Shown: positions 1 through 9,576, numbered from the stretch's first letter. The stretch is 36,844 nucleotides of DNA from Prevotella sp. (GCA_029054825.1 JAIDEM010000189.1:1-36844); one strand, 5' to 3'. Numbers and translations are program-made. Notes: generated by a model not told the origin, from the sequence alone.

Positions 1-3000
1 TCTGGTAGACACTGTTATTCCTGTCTACCTGTATCAGTCTGTCGGAGCTGTCGTAAGAATACGTCTCTGTCCGACCGAGCCAGGTTGTTTCCATAGGAAT
101 GTCAGGTCTTGGGTGAGCAGGTTGCATGCCGTCAGAGGAAAGGGTATTGCCCACAAAATCTCCCAAATCTATGACAGGTTCGAATGGCCGCGTTACAGCC
201 TCAGAGATAACCTCCCTTTCAATAGACTTCTTTGTCAGATTGCCTGTAGGTTTATCATATTCGTACGATGTCCGGTAAAGCTCAGTATAACTGCCAAGTC
301 TCCCTGACTTTTTCAGCACATACGATGTTTTCCTTCCGCAATCATCAAGTTCTACATCTTCAGTCAAAAGCGAACCGAAAGAAGACGTGTATGATTTCCC
401 AGTATAGCCATCCATCCGCCAGACGGTCTTGCCTCCTACGGCAATGGATGTCCTGTTTCCATAGCAGTCGTAAGTATAGTCTGCCGTGACTCCTCCCGGA
501 TAGACTATGCGTGTCGTCTGTCCGAGAGAGTTGTAAGTATATCTATATACCAGATTCTTACCGTCTATGTGGCGTGTCTTCGATGACAGCCATCCATACT
601 CATCATAAGAATATGTAGTATAGGCATCGCCGCTCTCCTCCTTCACAAGTTGCTGTGCGCCGTTGCCTGTCGTACCGTAGGTATATTCCGCAAATACCGT
701 ATCATTTCCTGATATCCGAGTCTGGCGGCCTGCAGCATCGAAAGTGTATGATGTCTTGTGACCACGGGCATCTGTCCGTGCCCTGACACGTCCGAGAGCA
801 TCATGGCTGTATGTCGTGCGTCCTGCGTCAGGATCTGTCAGAGATATACGGTTGCCGACATCGTCATACCCTATTCCGACTATCGAATTATCAGACAACA
901 TCCTTACCTTGACAGGCTTGTAGAAAGAGTTATACTCATAGCCAATCTCTCCAGACATGTCTGTCGACGACAGCAGAACGCCACCGTCGTCATAATATTT
1001 CCGATATTTGCGTCCGTTGTCGTCTATGTTTATTTCCCTGCCACTGTACGAGTAGTTTACAGTACCGCCATTGCTGCTTGTCTCGCTTGCTACATGTCCG
1101 GAACTGTCATAAGCCGTTGTCTTTGTTACACAGAGGTCGCCTGTATGAGATGTCACCTGTATAGGTCGTCCGTATATATCATATTCTGTCTTCACAGACA
1201 CATCAATATCCTTCATGCCTACACTCTCCACAAGCACCTCACGTCCCATACTGTCATACCATGTCTTTACCCACGGCTCACCATCGGCAAACTGCAATAC
1301 ATAGTATCTCTTGCTATTGTCGTTGCCCCATCCTCTTACGGTCTTGGAATGTGCACAGGAAGGCGATATGACCGTCTCCGCCTGTCCCCAGGAGTTGTAG
1401 GTGTATTCCGTGTAAAGCATATCCTCAGGGTTGGTGACATCCACTTCCGTAATCGGATGTCCCCACTGGTCATAAGAATACCATAATGCAGCCGATGCCG
1501 GGACGGTATATTTCTTCATGACGAAACGCCCTGAAGACTCATACACATTCATGCTCTGCATCCTTTCCACCCCTTCGCCGTAAGTCGTCGAAGAAGTCAC
1601 ATTGCCGTAAACATCATATCCGTATTCATTGGTTATAGGAAGACTTGTACCGTCATTTATGCATTCAGATGTTTTATTTCCCAGTTCGTCGTATGTTATG
1701 CGTGTCTTCCTTGTCACAGAATTTGAGGCATCATAGTAGTTGTCATTGTACGTGACAGTCTGCGGCAGATACATTCCTGCAAGTTCAATGAAATCACCAT
1801 ATATTGCCTCATGATAGTTTTCTGAAAATTCACCCTCTTTCCTTTCCGACAGCAGACATCCTCTCTGAGGATCATAAGTCTTCCGGACAGTCGTGCTTAT
1901 TCCGTCAGAGTTCACCGTTGTAGCCGTTGCCTTCTGCAAGGCAAATGTCTTGCCTGCACTTACACTGTATGTGTTTGTCACCGTTGTCGTCTCTGTATAT
2001 CCACCCGATGTCTTGCGAACAGTAGTCTTGGCAGGAGCAAAGCATGAGGTATCCCAGCTGTCTATGGTTGTCTCTGTCTTGTCTCCTGTGACACTGTTGG
2101 TTGCTGTCACCGATGTGAAGCCCAGGAAGCCACGCCCTGCCACATGGGTTCTCATGCCCCGATATCCATATTTCAGTTCCGTATCTCCTGCGATACCATT
2201 ATCAGTCTTTATGCCGCTCACGACATGTAGCGGAAGCGTACTTCCTATTACAGGATATGAGGTTCCATATCCCATGGCATACGTATTGCCGTCAGTCAGT
2301 GAGGCGTATGTTATATCCACAGTACGTCCTGTCTCGTCCGTCACCGATGTGACCTTTCCGCTTTCAGGCGTGTAACCATCGTTAGTATATATATGTATCT
2401 GTGGCTCGGTCTGACCGTCTTGACTGTAACAGTTCGCACCATAGTTCATCATTTCTATCTGTCCGCTGCCGGTGAAACAACCTACAGCGAAACGGGAGGC
2501 GAGGGAATTGGCTTCACTACTCGACACAACTTCCTTTACTGTGTGGAGCGACTCTCCTGTGGAACGCATCCATACAGTCTTAGACGGTACAGACTCGCTG
2601 ACATAATTTGTCATCACCACATCTGACTTTCCATCAAAATCAAAATCAAAGACAAGACATTGCATCTTATTACCGTCTTTCTCGTCAGAATGCTTGTATA
2701 TGTCTGATGTGCACGCAAGTCTCTTCGTGAAGTCGCCATTGCCCTTATTAAGGCAGAAATACCAATTTTTATAGCCAGAATCATTGGTCAAGAAATCCAC
2801 AAGACCGTCACCGTTAAAATCTCCTTGAAATACCCTATCCCCACCAAAAAGCGTGGCACCGATTCTGGTGTTACTTTCAGAAAACATGTTTCCATCTTCA
2901 AACTTTCCGCCATTGTTGAAGTATATCTTATAGCGTATTGTCTCGATAACCATCAAGTCTACAAGGCCATCATTGTTGAAGTCTCCTGTAAATATGTGCA

Positions 3001-4717
3001 CCGGCGGATAAGACAGTTTCAATATCTGTTCATGGTGTCTGATACTACTCTCATCCTTATATCCAAACAGCCCACAGATATATCCTCCACCATAAGGGCT
3101 TTTCTCGAGAACAATGACTTCCGAGCGACCATCATGGTCTACATCGGCATTGGTAAAATAAGGATACTTGTCATCACCTTTCAGTATGTGTGCAAATCTA
3201 TCATGAGAAAAATTCCCTCCACGAACCAGATTGAATACAACTTGTCTGCCATCAGCCCCTTCACCTTCGGAAATCTGCGGCACACAAATATCGACAAGGC
3301 CATCGCCGTCAAAATCAAACTGATATGATGATAGTTTATGACATTCAAATTTAAAGAGTTTAGAAGGGAATTTTCCGTTAAGACCTAAGCTAACCGACCT
3401 ATGACGAACATACCTCAATGCACCATTAAGATATTCTGCCCTATAAACAACAAGCGGAGTATCAAATGTTTCCGTTGTCCATCCCTGTGAAGTGGATTTT
3501 GTAGATACAGAGGCTATCTCTATTATATCGGCAAGGCCATCGCCTGTCATATCGCCAGCCATAAAAACTTCATTCTCTACCTTCTGTTCCTCCGTGCTGA
3601 TTCCTGTATTGCGATTATAACTTTTCACAAGACTTATATCTGGTGAAAGAACCTGTTGTGAAAAGGCTGGCAGGCTTTTCCAGTTGAGCACAACCGGCGG
3701 ACGCTCCTCTCCGTCTGCATTTTGCTCAGTAATAGAATACAGGCGTGAGAAGGACTTACCAGACTGATCTTCCGACTTATACTGGAGCGAATAATATCTG
3801 TATCTGTTGCCGTTCGTAGCAGTCTCTATGCTACGTAGACGCAAAGCCATCACCACATTATGGAAACTGACAAGATATTCCTGTCTGTCAGAACGTGATT
3901 CATATTCAAACTTGACACTGTTGTAAATTTTGGTATCCTTCCTTGTATTCCCTCCATAGAAGATTTCCTTTGGATATACCATACAGCTATCAGACATGTA
4001 ACTGTATCCTATATAGTTTCCGTGACGGTCTTCCACCTTTGTTATATACCAAGCATTTACTATACCACGTTCTATTCCTTTAAAACAAAATTGCTTCGAA
4101 TCTGAGGTGTCACCATATATGTAAGTCTTTCCGTCTGCCGTCTTCACTTCTATCCATGTCGTCAGCAATCCTCCATCATGGAATATCACCTTTGTAGACG
4201 GTGCATTTTCCGGACTATATACTGCGCCGTCACATCCTGCAGAGCCGGAGATGAGCATAAGCCTTACGCCATCAAGATAATAGGCATCATCATTTGCATA
4301 TGTCACACCCTTTGCCGCGCCATCATGAAAGACGGTTTTCTGTCCGCGGGTGATGACCGACATTCCGCTGATGTTGCATCCCCATCCTACAATACCATTA
4401 CCGCCTTGGCTGTTGTAGGCTACTGAGACATTAGGCTGCATTCCTCCCACACCAGGAGGAAGAGCAATGGCATAGGAATAGACCGCCGCCCCTGTCTGTG
4501 ACACATCGAATGTGCCATTGGAGCCGATGACCGGTGCTGTCTCTGCAGTAGACATGTCTGGCTGCTTGGTATATCCGAAATCATGGTCGTCTGACGATGG
4601 TTCCGCGGCATTTCCCGACAATGATGGCTGGGCATACTGTATGCCATTTGCTACTGCTATTGGGCATACAAACATAAACATTACCCATATATAATACTGT
4701 ATATACTTGGTTTTCAT
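1..4717 (-). CDS. SpvB/TcdB N-terminal + FG-GAP/VCBS-like + RHS (YD) repeat protein; C-terminus lies beyond the left edge (partial)
   Basis: Frame opened by reverse-complement ATG at 4717..4715. The same frame is meaningful at position 2 (2 and 4715 are both 2 mod 3). N-term MKTKYIQYYIWVMFMFVCPIAVANG (signal-like), then GAAVYSYAIALPPGVGGMQPNVSVAYNSQGGNGIVGWGCNISGMSVITRG (SpvB-like). Six DxDxDG-type motifs (GDMTGDGLADIIE, FDFDGDGLVDICV, DVDHDGRSEVIV, GDFNNDGLVDLMV, GDFNGDGLVDFLT, FDFDGKSDVVMT). Many YD repeats (YDELGNKTSE, YDVYGNVTSS, YDSMGREVLVE, YDDVGNRISL, YDEYGWLSSK, YDSSDRLIQVD). Absent from the ORF track because no stop lies in the window. Confidence 0.92.
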   Translation of the reverse strand, partial: MKTKYIQYYIWVMFMFVCPIAVANGIQYAQPSLSGNAAEPSSDDHDFGYTKQPDMSTAETAPVIGSNGTFDVSQTGAAVYSYAIALPPGVGGMQPNVSVAYNSQGGNGIVGWGCNISGMSVITRGQKTVFHDGAAKGVTYANDDAYYLDGVRLMLISGSAGCDGAVYSPENAPSTKVIFHDGGLLTTWIEVKTADGKTYIYGDTSDSKQFCFKGIERGIVNAWYITKVEDRHGNYIGYSYMSDSCMVYPKEIFYGGNTRKDTKIYNSVKFEYESRSDRQEYLVSFHNVVMALRLRSIETATNGNRYRYYSLQYKSEDQSGKSFSRLYSITEQNADGEERPPVVLNWKSLPAFSQQVLSPDISLVKSYNRNTGISTEEQKVENEVFMAGDMTGDGLADIIEIASVSTKSTSQGWTTETFDTPLVVYRAEYLNGALRYVRHRSVSLGLNGKFPSKLFKFECHKLSSYQFDFDGDGLVDICVPQISEGEGADGRQVVFNLVRGGNFSHDRFAHILKGDDKYPYFTNADVDHDGRSEVIVLEKSPYGGGYICGLFGYKDESSIRHHEQILKLSYPPVHIFTGDFNNDGLVDLMVIETIRYKIYFNNGGKFEDGNMFSESNTRIGATLFGGDRVFQGDFNGDGLVDFLTNDSGYKNWYFCLNKGNGDFTKRLACTSDIYKHSDEKDGNKMQCLVFDFDFDGKSDVVMTNYVSESVPSKTVWMRSTGESLHTVKEVVSSSEANSLASRFAVGCFTGSGQIEMMNYGANCYSQDGQTEPQIHIYTNDGYTPESGKVTSVTDETGRTVDITYASLTDGNTYAMGYGTSYPVIGSTLPLHVVSGIKTDNGIAGDTELKYGYRGMRTHVAGRGFLGFTSVTATNSVTGDKTETTIDSWDTSCFAPAKTTVRKTSGGYTETTTVTNTYSVSAGKTFALQKATATTVNSDGISTTVRKTYDPQRGCLLSERKEGEFSENYHEAIYGDFIELAGMYLPQTVTYNDNYYDASNSVTRKTRITYDELGNKTSECINDGTSLPITNEYGYDVYGNVTSSTTYGEGVERMQSMNVYESSGRFVMKKYTVPASAALWYSYDQWGHPITEVDVTNPEDMLYTEYTYNSWGQAETVISPSCAHSKTVRGWGNDNSKRYYVLQFADGEPWVKTWYDSMGREVLVESVGMKDIDVSVKTEYDIYGRPIQVTSHTGDLCVTKTTAYDSSGHVASETSSNGGTVNYSYSGREINIDDNGRKYRKYYDDGGVLLSSTDMSGEIGYEYNSFYKPVKVRMLSDNSIVGIGYDDVGNRISLTDPDAGRTTYSHDALGRVRARTDARGHKTSYTFDAAGRQTRISGNDTVFAEYTYGTTGNGAQQLVKEESGDAYTTYSYDEYGWLSSKTRHIDGKNLVYRYTYNSLGQTTRIVYPGGVTADYTYDCYGNRTSIAVGGKTVWRMDGYTGKSYTSSFGSLLTEDVELDDCGRKTSYVLKKSGRLGSYTELYRTSYEYDKPTGNLTKKSIEREVISEAVTRPFEPVIDLGDFVGNTLSSDGMQPAHPRPDIPMETTWLGRTETYSYDSSDRLIQVDRNNSVYQ

Positions 4718-5184
4718 GGCTGTCCGTTTATAATTATCTTTGCCGAGCACGAACTTTTACCGGTTGTAACTGTCACGATATAGCATCCTGCACGAAGACC
4801 CGTCAGGTTGTATTCCGTCAGGTGTTTCGTGGGCGCCTCGCTGTAGACAAGTTTTCCCGACAGGTCATGGACGCTGAGAAGACAGTCCGACGGGTCTACT
4901 GACGGACTAATATTTATACTGAAGCCGTCTTTCCCATCCGTGTCCTGCATGATGTCTGCAATATTCATGGAAGAACTTTTCGCCAGCCGTTGCTGTCCGC
5001 TGACGGTATTGTAACCGCGTGCTGTCCTGTTTCCTGCAGCATCATACTGATAGACTATCGTCTTTGAGTCATCATCATCTCTCCGCTCTACGCCATTGGC
5101 GTACAGAGTGTTTGCGGAAACGACAGCAACAATGAATAAAAAAGCTATGTCTCTTGTATTTTTCATAATAATCTTAGATGTCAA
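4714..5184 (-). CDS. Small secreted protein with one YD motif and a C-terminal T9SS sorting-domain-like region
   Basis: MKNTRDIAFLFIVAVVSANTLYANG signal-like N-terminus (possible start at 5166), YQYDAAGNRTARGYN YD motif, C-terminal LLSVHDLSGKLVYSEAPTKHLTEYNLTGLRAGCYIVTVTTGKSSCSAKIIINGQP resembling Por/T9SS C-terminal domains. Stop overlaps the next gene's start (ATGA). Confidence 0.7.
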   Translation of the reverse strand: MTSKIIMKNTRDIAFLFIVAVVSANTLYANGVERRDDDDSKTIVYQYDAAGNRTARGYNTVSGQQRLAKSSSMNIADIMQDTDGKDGFSINISPSVDPSDCLLSVHDLSGKLVYSEAPTKHLTEYNLTGLRAGCYIVTVTTGKSSCSAKIIINGQP

Positions 5185-5258
5185 AGGTTTCGGTTACACA
5201 CGACAAGCCAGCGGGCAAAGGCGTTTCTGCCTGTCCAGTAGCAAGGTGAAAACAAGAA

Positions 5259-5289
5259 AACGGACGCCTGTATGTCACAAGCATCCGTT
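5259..5289 (-). terminator. Rho-independent-type terminator downstream of the DUF349 gene
   Basis: On the minus strand AACGGATGC...GCGTCCGTTTTCTTGTTTT: stem with one mismatch followed by a T-rich tract. Confidence 0.6.
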
Positions 5290-5303
5290 ATCCACAGTTA
5301 TTG

Positions 5304-7013
5304 TCAGTCTATTTCCTTTATCTGCTTCTTCACAAGCTCTATCTCCTCCTTGAGCTTCTCCACCCGGCGGTTCATCTCGTCGAGGAGGGAGTTGCCTTTC
5401 TTGGAAGATATGGAAAGGAAACCGAGATTGTTCTCATAGGTCTTGAGGTCTCCCTTCATCTGGTCCAGCTTACGCTGCAGGCGTGTGCGTTCGTTGTCGA
5501 CAGCTTGCTCGCCACGCTTCGCGACAGCTTTTATATTCTGCTTGAAATTGTCCATGCGACGGCGCTGGCTGTTGGCGTTCAAGACCTTGTGTATCTTGTC
5601 AAGTGCCGCATGATACTCATCGTATATCTTGTCCTTCTCCTTGAACGGGACATGTCCCACCTCATTGAACCGGTCGATAAGTTCACGCATACGCTGCTGC
5701 AGGTCTTCTCCAGCCTCTTCGGCAAGGGTCTCCAGCTCTGCGACAATCTCTTTTTTCTTCTGCAGATTCTCCTTCTCGGCATTGCGTGTGCCGGAGTTTG
5801 CGGCGTTGCGTGCCTCGAAGAAGTGGTTGCAGGCACCGATAAACTCCTGCCAGAGCTGGTCGCCGACTTTCTTCGGCACCATGCCTATCTCCTTCCATTC
5901 CTTCTGCAGCTGCATCATCTTGTCAGCAGTCTGCTTCCAGTCCGTGCTGTCCATCAGAGCCTTTGCCCTGTCTATGAGTGCCTGCTTCTTCTCGGCATTC
6001 TCGGCAAATCGCTCCTTCATCTCCTTGAAGTACTGTGTCTTGCGCTGGAAGAACTGGTCGCAGGCGATACGGAAGCGCTCGAAGATCTTCACATTCATCT
6101 TCTGAGGAGCGAATCCTATGGTCTTCCATTCTGCCTGCAGGGCGAGGACGAGCTTTGTCACCTCCTCCCACTCGGCGGAGTTCTGGCACTCACGCTTCGA
6201 GAGTTCCTCGGCCTGTTCGCAGAGAGCAGTCTTCCTTGCAAGATTCTCTTCCTCCTTGGCACGTATATCTTCAAAATGCTGCTGGTGGCGCTTGTTCACT
6301 ACGGTGCTCGCCGCCTTGAACCGCGTCCATACCTGTTCGCGCAGGTCCTTTGCTACCGGTCCCACCTCGCGGTACTCCTGATGGAGGTCCTGCAACTGGT
6401 GGAATGCGCTGATGACATCCTCCTCATCGGCAAGTTTCTCTGCAAGTTCGCAGAGGCGGGTCTTTGCCTCAAGGTTTTTCTTGAAATCATACTCACGAGC
6501 CTCGGAGTTGAGTTTCAGCATGTCGTAGAACTGCTCTACATACAGCTGATACGAGCGCCAGGTCTCGGTGGCGTTCTCCGCCGGCACCTGTCCTGTCTCC
6601 TTCCACTGTGCCTGCAGGTCCTTGAAGTCCTGATAAGACCTGTTGGCCTCCTCGGGAGATGTCACCATTGCCTTTATCTTTTCTATGATGGCCTGCTTCT
6701 TGGCGAGGTTTGCCTGCTTCTCAGCCTCCTGTGCGGCGAAGACTTTCTGACGCTTCTCGCGAATGACAGCCATCGCTGTCTTGAATGTCTCCTCCGTGTC
6801 GTCGGCCTGGATGACATATTTCTCAGGGTCGCCGCCCTCGTCGAGGTATGTCTTCAGCTTCTGCTCACGCTCTTGGAAGTGTAACTTGTAGAACAGGCTC
6901 TTAAGGAGTTCCACCTCTTCCTTCTCGGGAGTTTCTTCACTTTGAGCGAGTTCTTTCACGCGTTCGATAACCTGCGCTATTGTCTCATAACGCTTCTCTT
7001 CAGAGTCCATCAT
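5304..7013 (-). CDS. DUF349 domain-containing protein
   Basis: 569-aa ORF with recurring W-x(n)-G-x-(V/A)P repeats (LQAQWKETGQVPAENATETW, LQAEWKTIGFAPQKMNVKIF, LQKEWKEIGMVPKKVGDQLW, LIDRFNEVGHVPFKEKDKIY) typical of DUF349. Confidence 0.9.
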   Translation of the reverse strand: MMDSEEKRYETIAQVIERVKELAQSEETPEKEEVELLKSLFYKLHFQEREQKLKTYLDEGGDPEKYVIQADDTEETFKTAMAVIREKRQKVFAAQEAEKQANLAKKQAIIEKIKAMVTSPEEANRSYQDFKDLQAQWKETGQVPAENATETWRSYQLYVEQFYDMLKLNSEAREYDFKKNLEAKTRLCELAEKLADEEDVISAFHQLQDLHQEYREVGPVAKDLREQVWTRFKAASTVVNKRHQQHFEDIRAKEEENLARKTALCEQAEELSKRECQNSAEWEEVTKLVLALQAEWKTIGFAPQKMNVKIFERFRIACDQFFQRKTQYFKEMKERFAENAEKKQALIDRAKALMDSTDWKQTADKMMQLQKEWKEIGMVPKKVGDQLWQEFIGACNHFFEARNAANSGTRNAEKENLQKKKEIVAELETLAEEAGEDLQQRMRELIDRFNEVGHVPFKEKDKIYDEYHAALDKIHKVLNANSQRRRMDNFKQNIKAVAKRGEQAVDNERTRLQRKLDQMKGDLKTYENNLGFLSISSKKGNSLLDEMNRRVEKLKEEIELVKKQIKEID

Positions 7014-7338
7014 AACTTTTGTTTTAGTTTGAATCGATGTTTAGTCACTGTTTAGTAAGTAATCAGAATCGGATGATACTGTATGTGATGAAGCAAGTGA
7101 TCTAATCTTGCATGGACAGATGCTGTCGTTTCCTGCCGCTTCAGCCTTTCCGCCCTGTCGCATAGAGGGCTATGTCTCTTTGTCACAAGCGGTAGAGCGT
7201 GCCGGAAACAACTGTGCTTCATGTCATACGGTGATTTTGCTCACTTACATAATTTGGTGCGAAATTACAAAAAATATTCTACACCTGCAAATAATTCGAT
7301 ATTTTTTACTAACTTTGTAGCCTAATCTAACTGCCAAC

Positions 7339-8370
7339 ATGATGAAAAAGTCATTTATTTCACTCCTTATTTTATTGTCCGCGGTGTCATGGCCGTCATT
7401 TTGCCATGCCCAGGACGAGGCTTATATCTTCACATCCTTCCGCGAACCGTCCATTGACGGCATGCACTATCTCTACAGCTACGACGGCCTGCAGTGGGAT
7501 ACCATCCCCGGAGTCTTCATGCGCCCGGAGATAGGCAACAGGGAGGCGTACACCGATGTGTTTACAGGAGAGCATGTCATCCCTACCTTCGCGCCAGACG
7601 AGCGTGTCCTCCGCGACCCGTCCATAACGCAGGGACCTGACGGGACGTTCCATCTCGTATGGACGACACAGTGGTACGGCAGCCGCGGATTCGGCTATGC
7701 ACACTCCAAAGACCTCATACACTGGTCCAGGCAGATAGAGATACCTGTGATGAAAGACCATCCCACGAACAATGTCTGGGCACCGGAGGTGTTCTACGAT
7801 GACGAGCTGAAGGAGTATTTCATCATCTGGTCATCGCAGATAGACCCAAAGGACCGCACGGCGGAGGATATGAAAGGCACGAACAGCTGCCACCGCATGT
7901 GGTACTGCACGACAAAAGACTGGAAGCGTTTCTCGCCTGCAAAGCCTTATTACGACCCGGGATTCAACAGCATAGACGGCTTCCTGCTCAAGCGCGCGCC
8001 GAAAGATTATGTGCTTGTAGTCAAGGACAACCGTAAGCCGGGCTATTCGAATCTCTTCTGTGTCTTCAGCGATTCTCCCCACGGACCGTTTCATTCACCG
8101 ACAGAGGTATTCACCCCGTCGTACAGCGAGGGACCTTGTGCCGTAAGGATAGACAGCGGAAAGGGCAAGAAACGTCAGTCTGAATGGCTCATATACTACG
8201 ACCAGTACCGTCCGGCACAGAAGTTCGAGGCTGTCTCGACACGTGATTTCAAGACCTTCACCCCTGTCCCGGAGCGTATAAAGGTGCCTGCCGAGCACAA
8301 GCACGGCACGATAGTAAAGGTGAGCCGCAGTATTCTCGATAATATCCTGAAGCATGCTGCATCCCGCTAA
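7339..8370 (+). CDS. GH43-like five-bladed beta-propeller glycoside hydrolase, secreted
   Basis: Signal peptide MMKKSFISLLILLSAVSWPSFCHAQ; VLRDPSITQGPDGTFHLVWTT, GFGYAHSKDLIHWSRQ, NNVWAPEVFYDDELKEYFIIWSS, YDPGFNSIDGFLLK. Confidence 0.82.
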   Translation: MMKKSFISLLILLSAVSWPSFCHAQDEAYIFTSFREPSIDGMHYLYSYDGLQWDTIPGVFMRPEIGNREAYTDVFTGEHVIPTFAPDERVLRDPSITQGPDGTFHLVWTTQWYGSRGFGYAHSKDLIHWSRQIEIPVMKDHPTNNVWAPEVFYDDELKEYFIIWSSQIDPKDRTAEDMKGTNSCHRMWYCTTKDWKRFSPAKPYYDPGFNSIDGFLLKRAPKDYVLVVKDNRKPGYSNLFCVFSDSPHGPFHSPTEVFTPSYSEGPCAVRIDSGKGKKRQSEWLIYYDQYRPAQKFEAVSTRDFKTFTPVPERIKVPAEHKHGTIVKVSRSILDNILKHAASR

Positions 8371-8878
8371 CATACTTCTACTTGCCATGTCGCTCATCCT
8401 CTTTCCTGTCAAGGGAAGCCAGAATGGCAGCAGCACACAGCAGAAAAAGGCTGCGGAGCATAAGGGTACCGGGCAAGGCAAGCAGCAGAAAGGCATGGCG
8501 ACATTCTACTCCAAACGCGCGACTGGCGCGAGGACGGCAAGCGGAGCGCGCCTGCACCACGACAGTCTGGTGTGTGCACACAGGACACATCCTTTCGGCA
8601 CGCGCCTGAAAGTGACGAACCCGCGCAACGGAAAATCGGTGGTAGTGAAGGTGATAGACCGCGGACCGTTCCGCCGCGGCGGCATCATAGACCTCTCGTG
8701 GCGTGCAGCGAAGGAGATAGACATGATAAGTCAGGGCGTGGCGATGGTCATCGTCAATGTCGTGAAGGACGAAATACACTCGCCATACAAGCTGAAGGAG
8801 CAGACAGACAGCATAGAGTTTGACATAGAGGCAAACGATTTCTACGACGGTACCGTGCCTGCATGGCAGAAGCAATGA
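8354..8878 (+). CDS. RlpA-like double-psi beta-barrel septal ring lytic transglycosylase family protein
   Basis: MATFYSKRATGARTASGARLHHDSLVCAHRTHPFGTRLKVTNPRNGKSVVVKVIDRGPFRRGGIIDLSWRAAKEI; overlaps the preceding CDS by 17 bp. Confidence 0.88.
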   Translation: MLHPANILLLAMSLILFPVKGSQNGSSTQQKKAAEHKGTGQGKQQKGMATFYSKRATGARTASGARLHHDSLVCAHRTHPFGTRLKVTNPRNGKSVVVKVIDRGPFRRGGIIDLSWRAAKEIDMISQGVAMVIVNVVKDEIHSPYKLKEQTDSIEFDIEANDFYDGTVPAWQKQ

Positions 8879-8923
8879 CATATCCGGCTCTTTCCTGACG
8901 CGTCCCGGTACAACCAAAACAAC

Positions 8924-8979
8924 AAATGAAGAATCAGCAACTCGGCATCGTCATATGCCAGGTTGCTGATTCTTCATTT
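8924..8979. terminator. Long perfect hairpin downstream of the rlpA-like gene
   Basis: aaatgaagaatcagcaac (8924-8941) pairs perfectly with gttgctgattcttcattt (8962-8979). The loop contains a second stem, ggcat/atgcc. Confidence 0.6.
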
Positions 8980-9128
8980 ATGTCCATAGTGCTTTTCGGA
9001 AAGACTGGTATGGGTATTCCACATTATCTCATAAGACTACAGTCTGTCACACAAAGCATATATGGCTCCTGCGGTGATGTCTCTCTTACAACACTTTTTT
9101 TTTGCAGAATCACAAAAACAACCAATAT

Positions 9129-9167
9129 GCGTTTCACGCCGCGGCGGACGCACCACGGTACGTCCCT
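9129..9167 (+). repeat. Left arm of 39-bp inverted repeat
   Basis: gcgtttcacgccgcggcggacgcaccacggtacgtccct; matches the reverse complement of 9359-9397 with 2 mismatches. Confidence 0.85.
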
Positions 9168-9214
9168 ACACCAGTGGTGAGCTGTGACGGATTTGACTAA
9201 TGCCATCCACCCTC

Positions 9215-9246
9215 AGCACCGCAGAACCGTACAACCGCAGGACCGT
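9215..9246 (+). repeat. 8-bp tandem repeat, 4 units, consensus AnnACCGY
   Basis: agcaccgc|agaaccgt|acaaccgc|aggaccgt. Confidence 0.65.
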
Positions 9247-9358
9247 AGATATGAACTCTTGAATATTCCTATATGAACGTATTGAATGCTCCTCAATAAC
9301 ACACTTCACTGAACAGCAAAGCCATCAAACGCCTCAGACGGGATTTTGCGTAAACTAT

Positions 9359-9397
9359 AGGAACGTACCGTGGTGCGTCCGCCACGGCGTGAAACGC
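9359..9397 (-). repeat. Right arm of 39-bp inverted repeat
   Basis: aggaacgtaccgtggtgcgtccgccacggcgtgaaacgc; reverse complement of 9129-9167 (37/39). Confidence 0.85.
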
Positions 9398-9576
9398 CGA
9401 ATGGACTGTGAGTTTACTTCCGTTTCGCTTTACAACAACAATATCAGTTTTGGAAAAGAATATCCACACCTGCTTTCCAACAGCCCCATACTACCCACAG
9501 AAACCGCGCATCCGACAACAACCTCTCACACGCAATCACAACACATTGTTTATCAACACATTGCAGACACCAAGAC

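Noticed and set aside
758-3328. Several plus-strand ORFs (758-1486, 1893-2375, 2825-3328)
   Set aside because: Antisense to the continuous RHS/FG-GAP reading frame; compositions are not protein-like.
4420-4647. 75-aa minus-strand ORF
   Set aside because: Out-of-frame overlap with the giant RHS protein N-terminus.
5301-6884. 527-aa plus-strand ORF opposite DUF349
   Set aside because: Leu/Cys/His-rich shadow ORF antisense to a clear DUF349 protein; explained by codon bias.
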